From assembly GCA_036514635.1 (NCBI GenBank), contig DATBWU010000058.1, positions 1-14,462 of the forward strand: a stretch of DNA of 14,462 bases. Reading direction: 5' to 3'. How positions within the stretch are numbered: position 1 is the first letter of the stretch; each line of letters starts with the position of its first letter. Below are positions 1 through 6,929 of the stretch, piece by piece. The position numbers and the translations under genes are program-made. The notes beneath the pieces are model-generated. The model searched no databases, had not been told where the DNA came from, and saw only the letters and a program-made list of their open reading frames with translations. This DNA comes from DASSFZ01 sp036514635 (lineage in GTDB: Bacteria > Chloroflexota > Anaerolineae > Fen-1058).

Positions 1-429
1 GGCGACAGCTGCATCTTGACGGTCAGCTGCCTGTTGGGAGACTGCTCGTATCAGGCGCGCGGCGTCGTCGAGACCGATCTGGCCTGCGTCGTCGTCGCGC
101 GTTCCGTGTTTCTGCAACTGGTCGAGCAGTCGCCGGAGTTCCGTGCTTACATTTTCCGCTTCTTTGGCGAGCGCGTGGCGCACCTGATGGAGCTGATCGA
201 GGCCGTGGCCTTTCGGAAACTCGATCAGCGTCTGGCCCAACTCCTGCTGAAGAACGGCCCGGCGATCGAAGTTACGCATCAGGGCCTGGCCGACGAGTTG
301 GGCAGCGTGCGCGAGGTCGTCAGCCGCATACTTGAAGACTTCCGAGCACAAGACATCGTCCGGCTCGATCGCGGTCAAATCTATGTATTGAATAGACCAG
401 CCCTAGAAAAACTCGCGCATCCGGGGTAA
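1..429 (+). CDS. Crp/Fnr-family transcriptional regulator, C-terminal part (5' end outside window)
   Basis: The reading frame is open from the first base, so the start lies upstream; 142 residues are visible, ending in TAA at 427-429. Family members are dimeric DNA-binding regulators with a cyclic-nucleotide-binding-like sensor domain, a long dimer helix and a C-terminal winged helix. Here residues 1-40 are the end of the sensor beta-roll, residues about 42-75 the dimerisation helix (PEFRAYIFRFFGERVAHLM), and residues about 88-135 the helix-turn-helix, with VTHQGLADELGSVREVVSRI as the helical core. Cys4, Cys10, Cys15 and Cys28 cluster in the sensor part; a redox role is possible but the missing N-terminus prevents a judgement. 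Two Crp/Fnr-like operator palindromes lie downstream at 585-621. The family call is firm; the effector is unknown. Confidence 0.88.
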   Translation, partial: GDSCILTVSCLLGDCSYQARGVVETDLACVVVARSVFLQLVEQSPEFRAYIFRFFGERVAHLMELIEAVAFRKLDQRLAQLLLKNGPAIEVTHQGLADELGSVREVVSRILEDFRAQDIVRLDRGQIYVLNRPALEKLAHPG

Positions 430-451
430 TCGACGGTTGCCCGCCCGACCG

Positions 452-584
452 CTAGTACATCGCGGCGGAAATACCCCAACGGTTTGTCATGCTGAGCGGA
501 GCGAAGCATCCCGCCCATAGTGCCGAGACTCTTCGCTTCGCTCAGAGTGACAACCATTGGCTCATTTAAGCCCAGGAGCACTAG
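452..584 (+). repeat. 133-bp CTAG-bounded palindromic repeat, copy 1 (MITE-like)
   Basis: This element begins and ends with CTAG (452-455 and 581-584) and is base-for-base identical to copy 3 at 8397-8529. It has imperfect terminal inverted repeats (14 of 21 positions match, including the CTAG). It also has a long internal imperfect palindrome with arms 481-510 and 527-555, each containing an AGCG(G/A)AGCGAAG core. It carries no transposase, so any movement must be in trans. A 4-bp CTAG/YTAR target duplication is a known habit of some IS5-group elements, but the mobilising enzyme is not identified here. It sits 22 bp after the Crp/Fnr stop codon and directly abuts the operator-like palindromes. 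Confidence 0.9.
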
Positions 585-621
585 GTGATGTCAATTACTG
601 ACTTTAGGTGATGCAAGTCAC
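585..621. promoter_or_regulatory. Two tandem Crp/Fnr-type operator-like palindromes
   Basis: Two copies of a 23-bp unit lie head to tail. Box 1 (585-598) reads GTGATGTCAATTAC and box 2 (608-621) reads GTGATGCAAGTCAC. Box 2 is a GTGA-N6-TCAC palindrome, the core of Crp-type sites (TGTGA-N6-TCACA), and its inner part also resembles Fnr/Dnr sites. Box 1 has one mismatch. They lie about 97-120 bp before the DUF2723 start and just after a Crp/Fnr-family gene. Binding by that regulator is inference. Confidence 0.5.
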
Positions 622-717
622 TGACTTTCCGAATGGGTTTGGGTATCATAGTTGGGATTCGTGTCGTACGGAATCGCGTACACCTCGTCACTTTAGCCGA
701 CAGTCGCATATAGACAA

Positions 718-2250
718 ATGGAAAAACTTGCCGGCAGCGTCTCGCGCCATCGGCAGTTGGCGCGAGGTCGTCCATTTGCTTTCCTCCAGGCCGTGTCGCT
801 CGACCGCCCGACGCTCGTCGCATTCGGGCTTCCATTCGCGCTGTATCTGCTGACCCTGGCCCCCACCATCTACAATCTGGATAGCGCCGAGTTGACGACG
901 GCGGCGGCCACGGGCGGCATCGTGCGCGCCACGGGTTATCCCCTTTACCTTCTGCTGGGCCGCGCCTGGTCGTGGCTGCCGATCGGCGATGTCGGCTTCC
1001 GCCTGAATCTGTTTTCGGCCTTCAACGGCGCGCTCACGATAGCACTGGTGGAGCGCATTCTGCGCCGCCTGCAGGTCAACTCGTGGGCCAGGGCGGGCGC
1101 ACTGGGGCTGCTGACCTGCGCGCCGTTTTTCTGGGGCATGTCGCTCATCGCGGAGGTGTACACGCTTCACACGGCCCTCATGGCGGGCATCGTCCTTCTC
1201 CTGATGCGCTGGGCCGAGTCGCCCCAGCCACGGCGTCTGGCGTGGGTCGCGCTGCTCGTGGGGTTGAGCCTGGGCCATCACGCCGCCACGATTCTCCTTA
1301 TTCCCGGTTGCCTCTGGTACGTGTTGAGCGTGGCTCCCCGAAGAATGATCGCGCCGCGCGCCCTGATTCCGGCAGTCTTCGCGCTGATGCTGGGGGTCAG
1401 TGTGTATCTGTACCTGCCTCTGCTTCACGCGGCGCAACCCGCGTTCAACTACGCGGGGCATTACGACGCCGCCGGCTTGTTTGTGCCGGACAATCTGCAT
1501 TCTATCGACGGGCTGTTGAAACTGGTGACGGGCCGCGCCTTCACCGGGCAGATGTTTGCTTATCAGGGGAACGAACTGCTCGGAGAGATCACCCACTTTG
1601 TGGACCAGCTCTCCCAGGCCTTCTTCCTCGTCGGGGTCGGGCCGGGCTTGATCGGGTTGGTCCTGTTACTGAGGCGCGACTGGCGGTTGGGCGGTATGCT
1701 CGTGCTGATGTTCGCGTTCAGCGCCGGATTCTATATCGACTATCGTGTCGTGGACAAAGACACGATGTTCCTGCCCGCTTACGTGATATGGGCGATGTGG
1801 CTGGCGATCGGCTACGCCGGGCTGCTGAAGTGGATCGGTGTGGAGCGCGACGCCCTCGCCCGGACGTGGGGCGTGAGATTGCTGAGGGCCGGGATGGTCG
1901 GGGCCGTGCTGGTCGCCACGGCCTGGAATTGGCGGCTGACCGACCTGTCACACGATCGGAGTGCGCGCGAGCGCGGCGAGTCCATCTTGCGGGTGGCGGA
2001 ACCCAATGCGCTGATATTCGGCTGGTGGGACACCGCGCCTGTCGTTGAGTACCTGCAGCGGGTGGAGGGACAGCGCCCGGACGTGCAGGCCATCAATCGC
2101 TTTCTGATCGCGCCCGACGACATGCTCCGCCTCGTCGAGCGCGACCTCGGCCGCCGCCCGATCTACATAGACAGCCTGACAAGTGACGTGTTGAGCGTGG
2201 CCCGTGCCCGATTGGCCGGGCCGGTGTATGAGTTGCGGCCTCGGCGTTGA
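718..2250 (+). CDS. DUF2723-family multi-pass membrane protein (putative protein O-mannosyltransferase-like)
   Basis: This 510-aa integral membrane protein has about ten hydrophobic segments. The N-terminal part matches the DUF2723 signature as I know it: a first membrane helix (about 33-49), then a short loop with the acidic motif DSAEL at 55-59, then ATGYPLYLLLG (71-81) and the FRLNLFSAFNG stretch. Bacterial DUF2723 proteins are distantly related to GT-C glycosyltransferases, and the acidic loop motif is the expected catalytic or donor-binding site; this is family knowledge, not proof here. A later DYRVVDKDTMFLPAY motif followed by more helices is also typical. The ATG at 718 has no good Shine-Dalgarno sequence, and a GTG near 793 (before SLDRPTL) is an alternative start. 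A glycosylation role would fit the mannosyltransferase-like gene two genes downstream. Confidence 0.8.
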   Translation: MEKLAGSVSRHRQLARGRPFAFLQAVSLDRPTLVAFGLPFALYLLTLAPTIYNLDSAELTTAAATGGIVRATGYPLYLLLGRAWSWLPIGDVGFRLNLFSAFNGALTIALVERILRRLQVNSWARAGALGLLTCAPFFWGMSLIAEVYTLHTALMAGIVLLLMRWAESPQPRRLAWVALLVGLSLGHHAATILLIPGCLWYVLSVAPRRMIAPRALIPAVFALMLGVSVYLYLPLLHAAQPAFNYAGHYDAAGLFVPDNLHSIDGLLKLVTGRAFTGQMFAYQGNELLGEITHFVDQLSQAFFLVGVGPGLIGLVLLLRRDWRLGGMLVLMFAFSAGFYIDYRVVDKDTMFLPAYVIWAMWLAIGYAGLLKWIGVERDALARTWGVRLLRAGMVGAVLVATAWNWRLTDLSHDRSARERGESILRVAEPNALIFGWWDTAPVVEYLQRVEGQRPDVQAINRFLIAPDDMLRLVERDLGRRPIYIDSLTSDVLSVARARLAGPVYELRPRR

Positions 2251-2289
2251 GGGCCGCCCAACCCCGACCACCGCTATGACCGAGTACCC

Positions 2290-2295
2290 AGGAGG
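2290..2295 (+). promoter_or_regulatory. Strong ribosome binding site for the cupredoxin gene
   Basis: AGGAGG stands six bases before the ATG at 2302. It fixes that start and contrasts with the poor sites of the two flanking membrane-protein genes. Confidence 0.85.
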
Positions 2296-2301
2296 ATCAT
2301 C

Positions 2302-2736
2302 ATGCATCGATTTTCCCGCATTCTGATGGCGCTGATCGTGCTTCTCGCCGGGGCCGTCATCGCGCCCAGCGCCGCCCTGCCGTCGCAACCGCTGAATTGG
2401 CAACTGTATGCCGGCGTGTATCAGCCCGGGCCCGAGCCAGTTGCGATTCGCGACTTCGCTTTTGTGCCGAATGTCATTCTCATCCCGGCCGGCGCGACCG
2501 TCCGTTGGACGAACAGCGGCGCCGTCGATCACACGGTGACTAGCGACACTACTGGCCTGTTCGACTCGGGCACGCTGGGTGCCGGCGCAAGCTTTGAGTA
2601 TCAGTTCAACACGCCCGGCACTTACACGTATCACTGCACGTTCCACTCGGGCATGACGGGCACCGTTATTGTGGGACCGTCTGGCGCTGAAATCGTCCGG
2701 ACCTACCTGCCCGTGATCTCCAAGGCCGCGCCCTGA
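2302..2736 (+). CDS. Secreted plastocyanin/amicyanin-like cupredoxin
   Basis: This 144-aa exported protein probably binds one type-1 (blue) copper ion and shuttles electrons outside the membrane. Residues 1-25 form a signal peptide (RFSR, then a hydrophobic core, then APSAA). The mature part is a single cupredoxin domain from about 45 to 124. The four expected copper ligands are visible: His77 in DHTVTS, then Cys112, His115 and Met118 in CTFHSGM, with the C-x2-H-x2-M spacing of amicyanin and plastocyanin. Residues 133-140 read RTYLPVIS; short YLP-type segments near the C-terminus recur, as I recall, in extracellular Chloroflexota proteins, where their role is unknown. It lies 51 bp after the DUF2723 gene. 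The redox partner cannot be read from the window. Confidence 0.92.
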   Translation: MHRFSRILMALIVLLAGAVIAPSAALPSQPLNWQLYAGVYQPGPEPVAIRDFAFVPNVILIPAGATVRWTNSGAVDHTVTSDTTGLFDSGTLGAGASFEYQFNTPGTYTYHCTFHSGMTGTVIVGPSGAEIVRTYLPVISKAAP

Positions 2737-2787
2737 ACGGGTGACGCGCTGAAGTCGGGCCTGTGCACCGGCGGGCACGCGCTGTGG

Positions 2788-2793
2788 TAATAT
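2788..2793 (+). promoter_or_regulatory. Possible -10 box for a leaderless mannosyltransferase-like transcript
   Basis: TAATAT lies seven bases before the ATG at 2801, so transcription would begin at or next to the start codon. No Shine-Dalgarno sequence is present in between. The -35 region is poor, so this is tentative. Confidence 0.35.
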
Positions 2794-2800
2794 CCGCGAT

Positions 2801-3982
2801 ATGCGAATCGGGCTGAAGGCGGAGTATTGGGCGCGGCTGCGCGCGGCGCGCTGGCTGTGGCTGCCGCTGCTCTCGTTCGCGATCACGCGATTCGGCATCG
2901 CGCTGATCGCCTACCTGGCCGCGCCGCTGGTGGCCGACTCGAACGTGCCGCCGTATCACATCCGCCCGGATCATACGCTGCTCGACGTGTTCGGCAGCCG
3001 CTGGGACACGGGCTTCTATCTGGGCATCGCCACACAGGGTTATCAGTACGAAGGCGTCCGCTTGCCGTCGGTCGCCTTCTTTCCGCTTCTGCCGCTGCTC
3101 ATTCGCGCCGTGACGCTGCTCGTCGGCGATCCACTCGTCGCCGGCCTGCTGATTACCAACACCGCCCTGCTTGGGGCGAGCCTCGTCGTGTATCGCCTGG
3201 CCGAAGAGGCGTGGGGAACTGCTGTCGCCGACCGCGCTGCCTGGTACCTGCTGATCTTCCCCACTTCCTTCTTTGGGTCGGCCATCTACTCCGAGTCGCT
3301 CTTCCTGCTGGGCGCAGCCGGGGCGCTGTACGCTGCGCGCCACGGTCGATGGGCGATCGCGGCCCTGCTGGGATTACTCACCGGCCTTACCCGGCTGATG
3401 GGTCTGGTCGTCGCGCCCATGCTGGCCGTCGAATGGTGGGCGCAGCGCCGGCAAGCGCAGACCGGCGCGAAACCTCCGGCGGCTGCCTTGCTCGCCCCGC
3501 TGGCGGTCGTCATCGGCGCCGGTATCTACATGCTGTACTTGCAGTGGAACTTTGGCGATCCGCTGGCCTTCGCGCACGCCTCGGAGGCGTGGGGGCGGCA
3601 GCCTAGTTCACCCGTCGAGACGATTGCCCAGTTGCTGCAGCCGCCCGCCGAGGGTTGGGGATCGGCCATCCTGGCCGGGCGTCTTCCGCTCGACAATTGG
3701 ATCGATTTGCTGGTGGCACTGGCCGCGCTCGGTTTGGGCGCTGTGCTGCTCCGCCAGCGTCGCTGGAGTGAAGGGATCTTCGTCGTGCTGGGGTCGCTGA
3801 TCCCACTGAGCTCGGGCTTGTTGATGAGCCAGCGGCGATATGTGTGGACGTTGTTCCCGATCTTCTTCCTGCTGGCGCGATGGGGCGAGCGTCCCTGGCT
3901 GGATCGCGCGATCACGGCGCTATCGTTACTCGGCCTCGGGCTATTCACCGCATTATTCGCCAACTGGTACTGGGTCGGCTGA
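2801..3982 (+). CDS. PIG-V-like mannosyltransferase family membrane protein
   Basis: This 393-aa protein has about nine to ten predicted membrane helices. It matches the bacterial branch of the PIG-V/GT-C mannosyltransferase family. After the first helix, an extracytoplasmic loop carries RWDTGFYLGIA (67-77; the acidic WD pair is the hallmark of the family), followed by SVAFFPLLPLLIR (90-102), SAIYSESLFLLG (160-171) and LTGLTRLMG (193-201). These positions are where the eukaryotic enzymes, which use dolichol-phosphate-mannose, keep conserved residues. The bacterial proteins probably transfer sugar from a lipid carrier to envelope acceptors, but the substrate is not known. It follows the cupredoxin gene by 64 bp on the same strand, possibly with its own promoter. 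The residues from 203 on are less conserved and only hydrophobic in pattern. Confidence 0.83.
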   Translation: MRIGLKAEYWARLRAARWLWLPLLSFAITRFGIALIAYLAAPLVADSNVPPYHIRPDHTLLDVFGSRWDTGFYLGIATQGYQYEGVRLPSVAFFPLLPLLIRAVTLLVGDPLVAGLLITNTALLGASLVVYRLAEEAWGTAVADRAAWYLLIFPTSFFGSAIYSESLFLLGAAGALYAARHGRWAIAALLGLLTGLTRLMGLVVAPMLAVEWWAQRRQAQTGAKPPAAALLAPLAVVIGAGIYMLYLQWNFGDPLAFAHASEAWGRQPSSPVETIAQLLQPPAEGWGSAILAGRLPLDNWIDLLVALAALGLGAVLLRQRRWSEGIFVVLGSLIPLSSGLLMSQRRYVWTLFPIFFLLARWGERPWLDRAITALSLLGLGLFTALFANWYWVG

Positions 3983-4196
3983 CTGGAGACGCGCCTCATG
4001 GAGCCACGCAGATTCTCATCACCTTGATCGTGCTGCTCACTCGCCGCCTTTATCTCGACGCCGCCGAATAAAAGTGTGAATGACGTGGCGCTGCCGGCGT
4101 CGCTGCCGCCGGGGCCGTTTCTGGGGGCGCTCCTGCGCGTGCGCGCGCGGCGATGGACAGGGGGGACTTCCGCCAAATCACCGCGCGCGATATCTC

Positions 4197-4240
4197 TTTC
4201 CACCGCGAGCCGGAGCGTGTTATACTCCTGCGTAGGAGGC
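4197..4240 (+). promoter_or_regulatory. Promoter and ribosome binding site of the toxin-antitoxin operon
   Basis: A good -10 box, TATACT, lies at 4221-4226, with a partial -35 box TTTCCA at 4197-4202 (18-bp spacing). It is followed by AGGAGG at 4234-4239, seven bases before the ATG at 4247. A longer open frame reaches back to 4076, but this arrangement supports the start at 4247. Confidence 0.65.
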
Positions 4241-4246
4241 ACGACG

Positions 4247-4519
4247 ATGACACTCGCAGTCCGAACAAAGACTATCGTCCAGCCAGGCGGTGTGGTTGAG
4301 GTTCGCTCGCCTGAACTGACGCCTGGCGCTTCGGCTGAAGTGATCGTGTTGGTGGATGCACCCGCTTCCCAGCGCGTGATGACCGCCGCCAGCCTGCTGG
4401 AGTCCGGGCTGGTCGGCCTATGGGAAGATCGCACCGACATCGGAGACAGCGTTGCGTTCGCCCGCCAGCTTCGCCGACGCGCTGAACGCCGCGAGGAAAG
4501 CGGCGATGATTCTGCTTGA
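4247..4519 (+). CDS. Antitoxin of a VapBC-like toxin-antitoxin pair
   Basis: This 90-aa protein is placed as the antitoxin by its position before a PIN-domain toxin and by its shape. A short beta-rich N-terminus (TIVQPGGVVEVRSPELTPG, about residues 9-27, then AEVIVLV) resembles the small DNA-binding domains of VapB-type antitoxins. The C-terminal tail SLLESGLVGLWEDRTDIG and the following Arg-rich stretch look like the segment that wraps the toxin. The start is set by AGGAGG seven bases upstream. The gene overlaps the toxin start by 14 bases (4506-4519), which implies translational coupling. Antitoxins of this kind usually repress their own operon, so the promoter just upstream is the likely target. 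The reading frame is intact although the toxin is broken. Confidence 0.75.
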   Translation: MTLAVRTKTIVQPGGVVEVRSPELTPGASAEVIVLVDAPASQRVMTAASLLESGLVGLWEDRTDIGDSVAFARQLRRRAERREESGDDSA

Positions 4520-5020
4520 CACCGATGTGAGGATCGATGTCCTGCGGAAACACTCACCAGCCGTAGCTTGGCTGCAAGCATCGCCGACTGAAGAACTGTG
4601 GGCCTGCCCGGTCTGGTGGTCATGGAGCTGCTGCAAGGCTGCCGCACACTGGACGAGCAGCAGCGCGTCGAGGCTCTCCTCCACCCATACACCCTCTACT
4701 GGCCCACTCAGACCGACTGTGCTCGGGCGCTGGCTGACTTCATGGCCTATCACTTGAGCCACAGCCTGGGCTTGTTGGATTCACTCATCGCCGAGACGGC
4801 GATCGGGCTAGTGCTCCTGGGCTTAAATGAGCCAATGGTTGTCACTCTGAGCGAAGCGAAGAGTCTCGGCACCATGGGCGGGATGCTTCGCTCCGCTCAG
4901 CATGACAAACCGTTGGGGTATTTCCGCCGGGCTGTACTAGGTGTGACGCTGGCAACGTTCAACGAGAAGCACTATTCGGCTGTGAGTGCGCTGAAGACGT
5001 TGCGGCCCTATTCGCGATAG
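4506..5020 (+). pseudogene. PIN-domain (VapC-like) toxin, broken by a frameshift and by repeat insertion
   Basis: VapC-type PIN toxins are metal-dependent RNases. The N-terminus from the ATG at 4506 is typical (MILLDTDVRIDVLR, first acidic residue in LLDTD). After the codon at 4596-4598 the homology jumps to another frame, beginning at 4598 with GLPGLVVMELLQGCR, which carries the second acidic residue. This fits a one-base deletion. The third acidic site, GLLDSLIAETAIGL, follows in the new frame. The frame then runs through repeat copy 2 (4808-4940) and resumes with GVTLATFNEKHYSAVSALKT. Removing the 129-bp insert joins IGL to GVTLATFNEKH, exactly the usual VapC C-terminus. The insert adds 43 residues without a stop. 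The frameshift should abolish the protein unless it is a sequence error or is recoded. Confidence 0.85.
4808..4940 (-). repeat. 133-bp CTAG-bounded palindromic repeat, copy 2, inserted in the toxin gene
   Basis: Reverse orientation relative to copies 1 and 3, and three base differences from them. CTAG lies at both ends (4808-4811 and 4937-4940), consistent with a 4-bp target duplication. The net insertion of 129 bp is a multiple of three and the frame is open, so the host gene reads through it; the translated core includes LSEAKSLGTMGGMLRSAQHD. Confidence 0.92.
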
Positions 5021-5085
5021 CGGCCGTATCGAGCGCGAGCAACCGCCGCAACTCCAGCAGTTCAAAGTAGTGAGCTGCGCTTCAC

Positions 5086-6741
5086 TTACGATTCGCTTGT
5101 CACGACGAACAACGTGATGTCATCCGATTGAGGCTCTGAAGCAGTGAATGTGGCCAGGTCGGCCACGAGATGTGCCAGGAGAGCCGGGGCTTCGGCGGGA
5201 GCAGCCGTGATCGCCTCGGCGAGCCGGGCCAGGCCATAATCCTCGCCTTGCGGGTTGCAGGCCTCAGTCAAACCGTCGGTATACAGTACGAGCGCATCGC
5301 CGGGCGCCAGGCTGATCGTCGCGTCGGCCAGACTTACCTGATCGATCATGCCGAGGAGTAGGCCACCCAAGGGCAACTCTTCGGTGTGGCCCGACGCGCA
5401 AGCGCGCCGCACAATCGGCGGATTGTGTCCGGCGTTTGCGTAGGTGAGCGTGCGAGTCGCCGGGTCGAGGATTGCATAGAACACGGTCACGAACGTCTCG
5501 GCTGACGTTTGCGCGATGAGTTCCCGATTGACCTGCATCAATGCCTCGGCCGGGCTGGACGCTTGTTCGGCTTTGGCCCGGATCAGGCTGTAGGCTATCA
5601 CCATATAGAATGCTGCCGCCGCGCCCTTGTCCGCCACGTCGGCGATGACGATGCCCCAACGCCCATCGGCCAACGGAAAGATGTTATAGAAATCGCCTGC
5701 GATCTCACGCGCCGAATGCCAGCTGGCCGCCAGGCCAAATCCAGGGATATCCGGTAGTTGGCCGGGCAGGAGATTGGCTTGCATGGCCCGGGCCATCTCA
5801 AGTTCGCGTTCCAGGCGGACGCGCTGAGCCTGGGCCAGATCGTACAGGCGTGCTCGTTCGAGCGCGATCGCGACTTGCGCGCCGACAGCCGATAGCAATT
5901 GCAGATCGGACGCCGTGAGGAACTGCCACTCATCCGTGGCGACGTTCAGGATGCCCAGCGGCCGGCCTCGCGAGATGATCGGCACCGTCGCGTGAAACAG
6001 CAACCCCTGGGTATCGTCGGCGGCGTCGGCAGCACTTTGCAGACGAGTGCACTCGACGACGTTGACTGCGCGGGTGAGCCGGCCAGCGCGCAGCAAGGAT
6101 TGGCAATGACAGTCGGGCTGCCGGCGGAGGTAGTAACGGTCATTGTGTTCGAGCGCGGGTGGCAGGCCACATACGGCGCTCAGCACAAAGTCGCGGGGCG
6201 GTGAGGCGCTGGACACACGCCGGGTGAATCCGGCCTCGCTCAGGAGAGACACCCAGGCTGTTCGCAGCCCCATCACCTCCACCACTGTTTCCAGTGCAAC
6301 GTCGAGCGCGGTGCGCACCTCCGCCGAGCGGTTGAGCTCTTCCGCCAGACGGTTGAGCGCGCGCAGCCGGACGATCTCGCGCTCACGTGGATAGCTCGCC
6401 GGCGCATCTTCTCGGCGTCGAATCTGATCGTGGCTGAGGATGAGGCGATCGAAATTGAACCGGGCGAACGGGGTGAAGTCAATCAAAGCCTCGGCTAGCA
6501 GCCACGCATAAAACCGTTCGAGCGAGGCAATCTTCCTCGGCAGTGTCACCCCATCCGCGCCCAAGCCGCCAATTCGCAGCTCGAGCAGGTAGGTACGCAG
6601 GTCTACGTCATCGGAAGCGCTCGGAGTAAAGGTGGCCGGGTAGGTCGCCTGCCACGCGGCATAGTCGCGGGCATCCGCGAGGCTCTCGAAATCTGCTGGT
6701 TCAAGTGTCCTGGCGAAGCGATCGAGCAGGTCATCCGTCAA
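5086..6741 (-). CDS. PP2C/SpoIIE-type serine phosphatase with integrase-like N-terminal and GAF domains
   Basis: This 551-aa cytoplasmic signalling protein has three parts. Residues about 15-97 resemble the SAM-like core-binding domain of tyrosine recombinases (DLRTYLLELR, then TLPRKIASLERFYAWLLAEA and a TPFARF end). Residues about 125-300 are a GAF domain with a four-Cys pattern, C191, C211, C213 and C231. Residues about 305-551 are an RsbU/SpoIIE-like phosphatase with the metal-binding acids expected in GDFYN (D350), ADVADKG (D368, D371), LYTDGLTE (D489) and QSDDITLF (D540, D541). A helix around 300-325 links GAF to phosphatase. RsbU-type enzymes usually dephosphorylate an anti-anti-sigma factor; none is encoded nearby. 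The start is TTG at 6741 with AAAGGA ten bases upstream. There is no recombinase catalytic domain, so the N-terminus likely serves DNA or protein contact. Confidence 0.88.
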   Translation of the reverse strand: MTDDLLDRFARTLEPADFESLADARDYAAWQATYPATFTPSASDDVDLRTYLLELRIGGLGADGVTLPRKIASLERFYAWLLAEALIDFTPFARFNFDRLILSHDQIRRREDAPASYPREREIVRLRALNRLAEELNRSAEVRTALDVALETVVEVMGLRTAWVSLLSEAGFTRRVSSASPPRDFVLSAVCGLPPALEHNDRYYLRRQPDCHCQSLLRAGRLTRAVNVVECTRLQSAADAADDTQGLLFHATVPIISRGRPLGILNVATDEWQFLTASDLQLLSAVGAQVAIALERARLYDLAQAQRVRLERELEMARAMQANLLPGQLPDIPGFGLAASWHSAREIAGDFYNIFPLADGRWGIVIADVADKGAAAAFYMVIAYSLIRAKAEQASSPAEALMQVNRELIAQTSAETFVTVFYAILDPATRTLTYANAGHNPPIVRRACASGHTEELPLGGLLLGMIDQVSLADATISLAPGDALVLYTDGLTEACNPQGEDYGLARLAEAITAAPAEAPALLAHLVADLATFTASEPQSDDITLFVVTSES

Positions 6742-6929
6742 TTCAAACGGATCCTTTCTAGAGAACTGTAGTCACGCGCCCGGAACGGCGGCCACAATCT
6801 GCATCTGACCGCTGACCTGCCTGGAGACCGTTTACGGCTTCCGGATAGGGGCATTCGTCATCAAGTCAGTACCTGAGCCAGGCTTGCTCAACGATGTCAG
6901 CGTGATGCCTGGCCAGCACTGACGCTGCG

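Noticed and set aside
381..581. 66-aa minus-strand ORF containing LSEAKSLGTMGGMLRSAQHD
   Set aside because: It is the translated mobile repeat plus flanking sequence. The same peptide arises from copy 3 (8239-8526). Not a gene in its own right.
1948..2898. 316-aa minus-strand open frame across the cupredoxin gene
   Set aside because: Spans the ends of three well-supported plus-strand genes and has shadow-type composition.
4133..4149. Alternating GC tract (possible Z-DNA)
   Set aside because: Short and expected by chance in GC-rich DNA.
4076..4246. N-terminal extension of the antitoxin frame
   Set aside because: It contains the -10 box and Shine-Dalgarno sequence of the real start at 4247, and the extension is Arg/Ser-rich without family likeness.
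3526..4692. 388-aa minus-strand open frame across the mannosyltransferase and antitoxin
   Set aside because: Ser/Arg-rich, no domain, opposite strongly supported genes.
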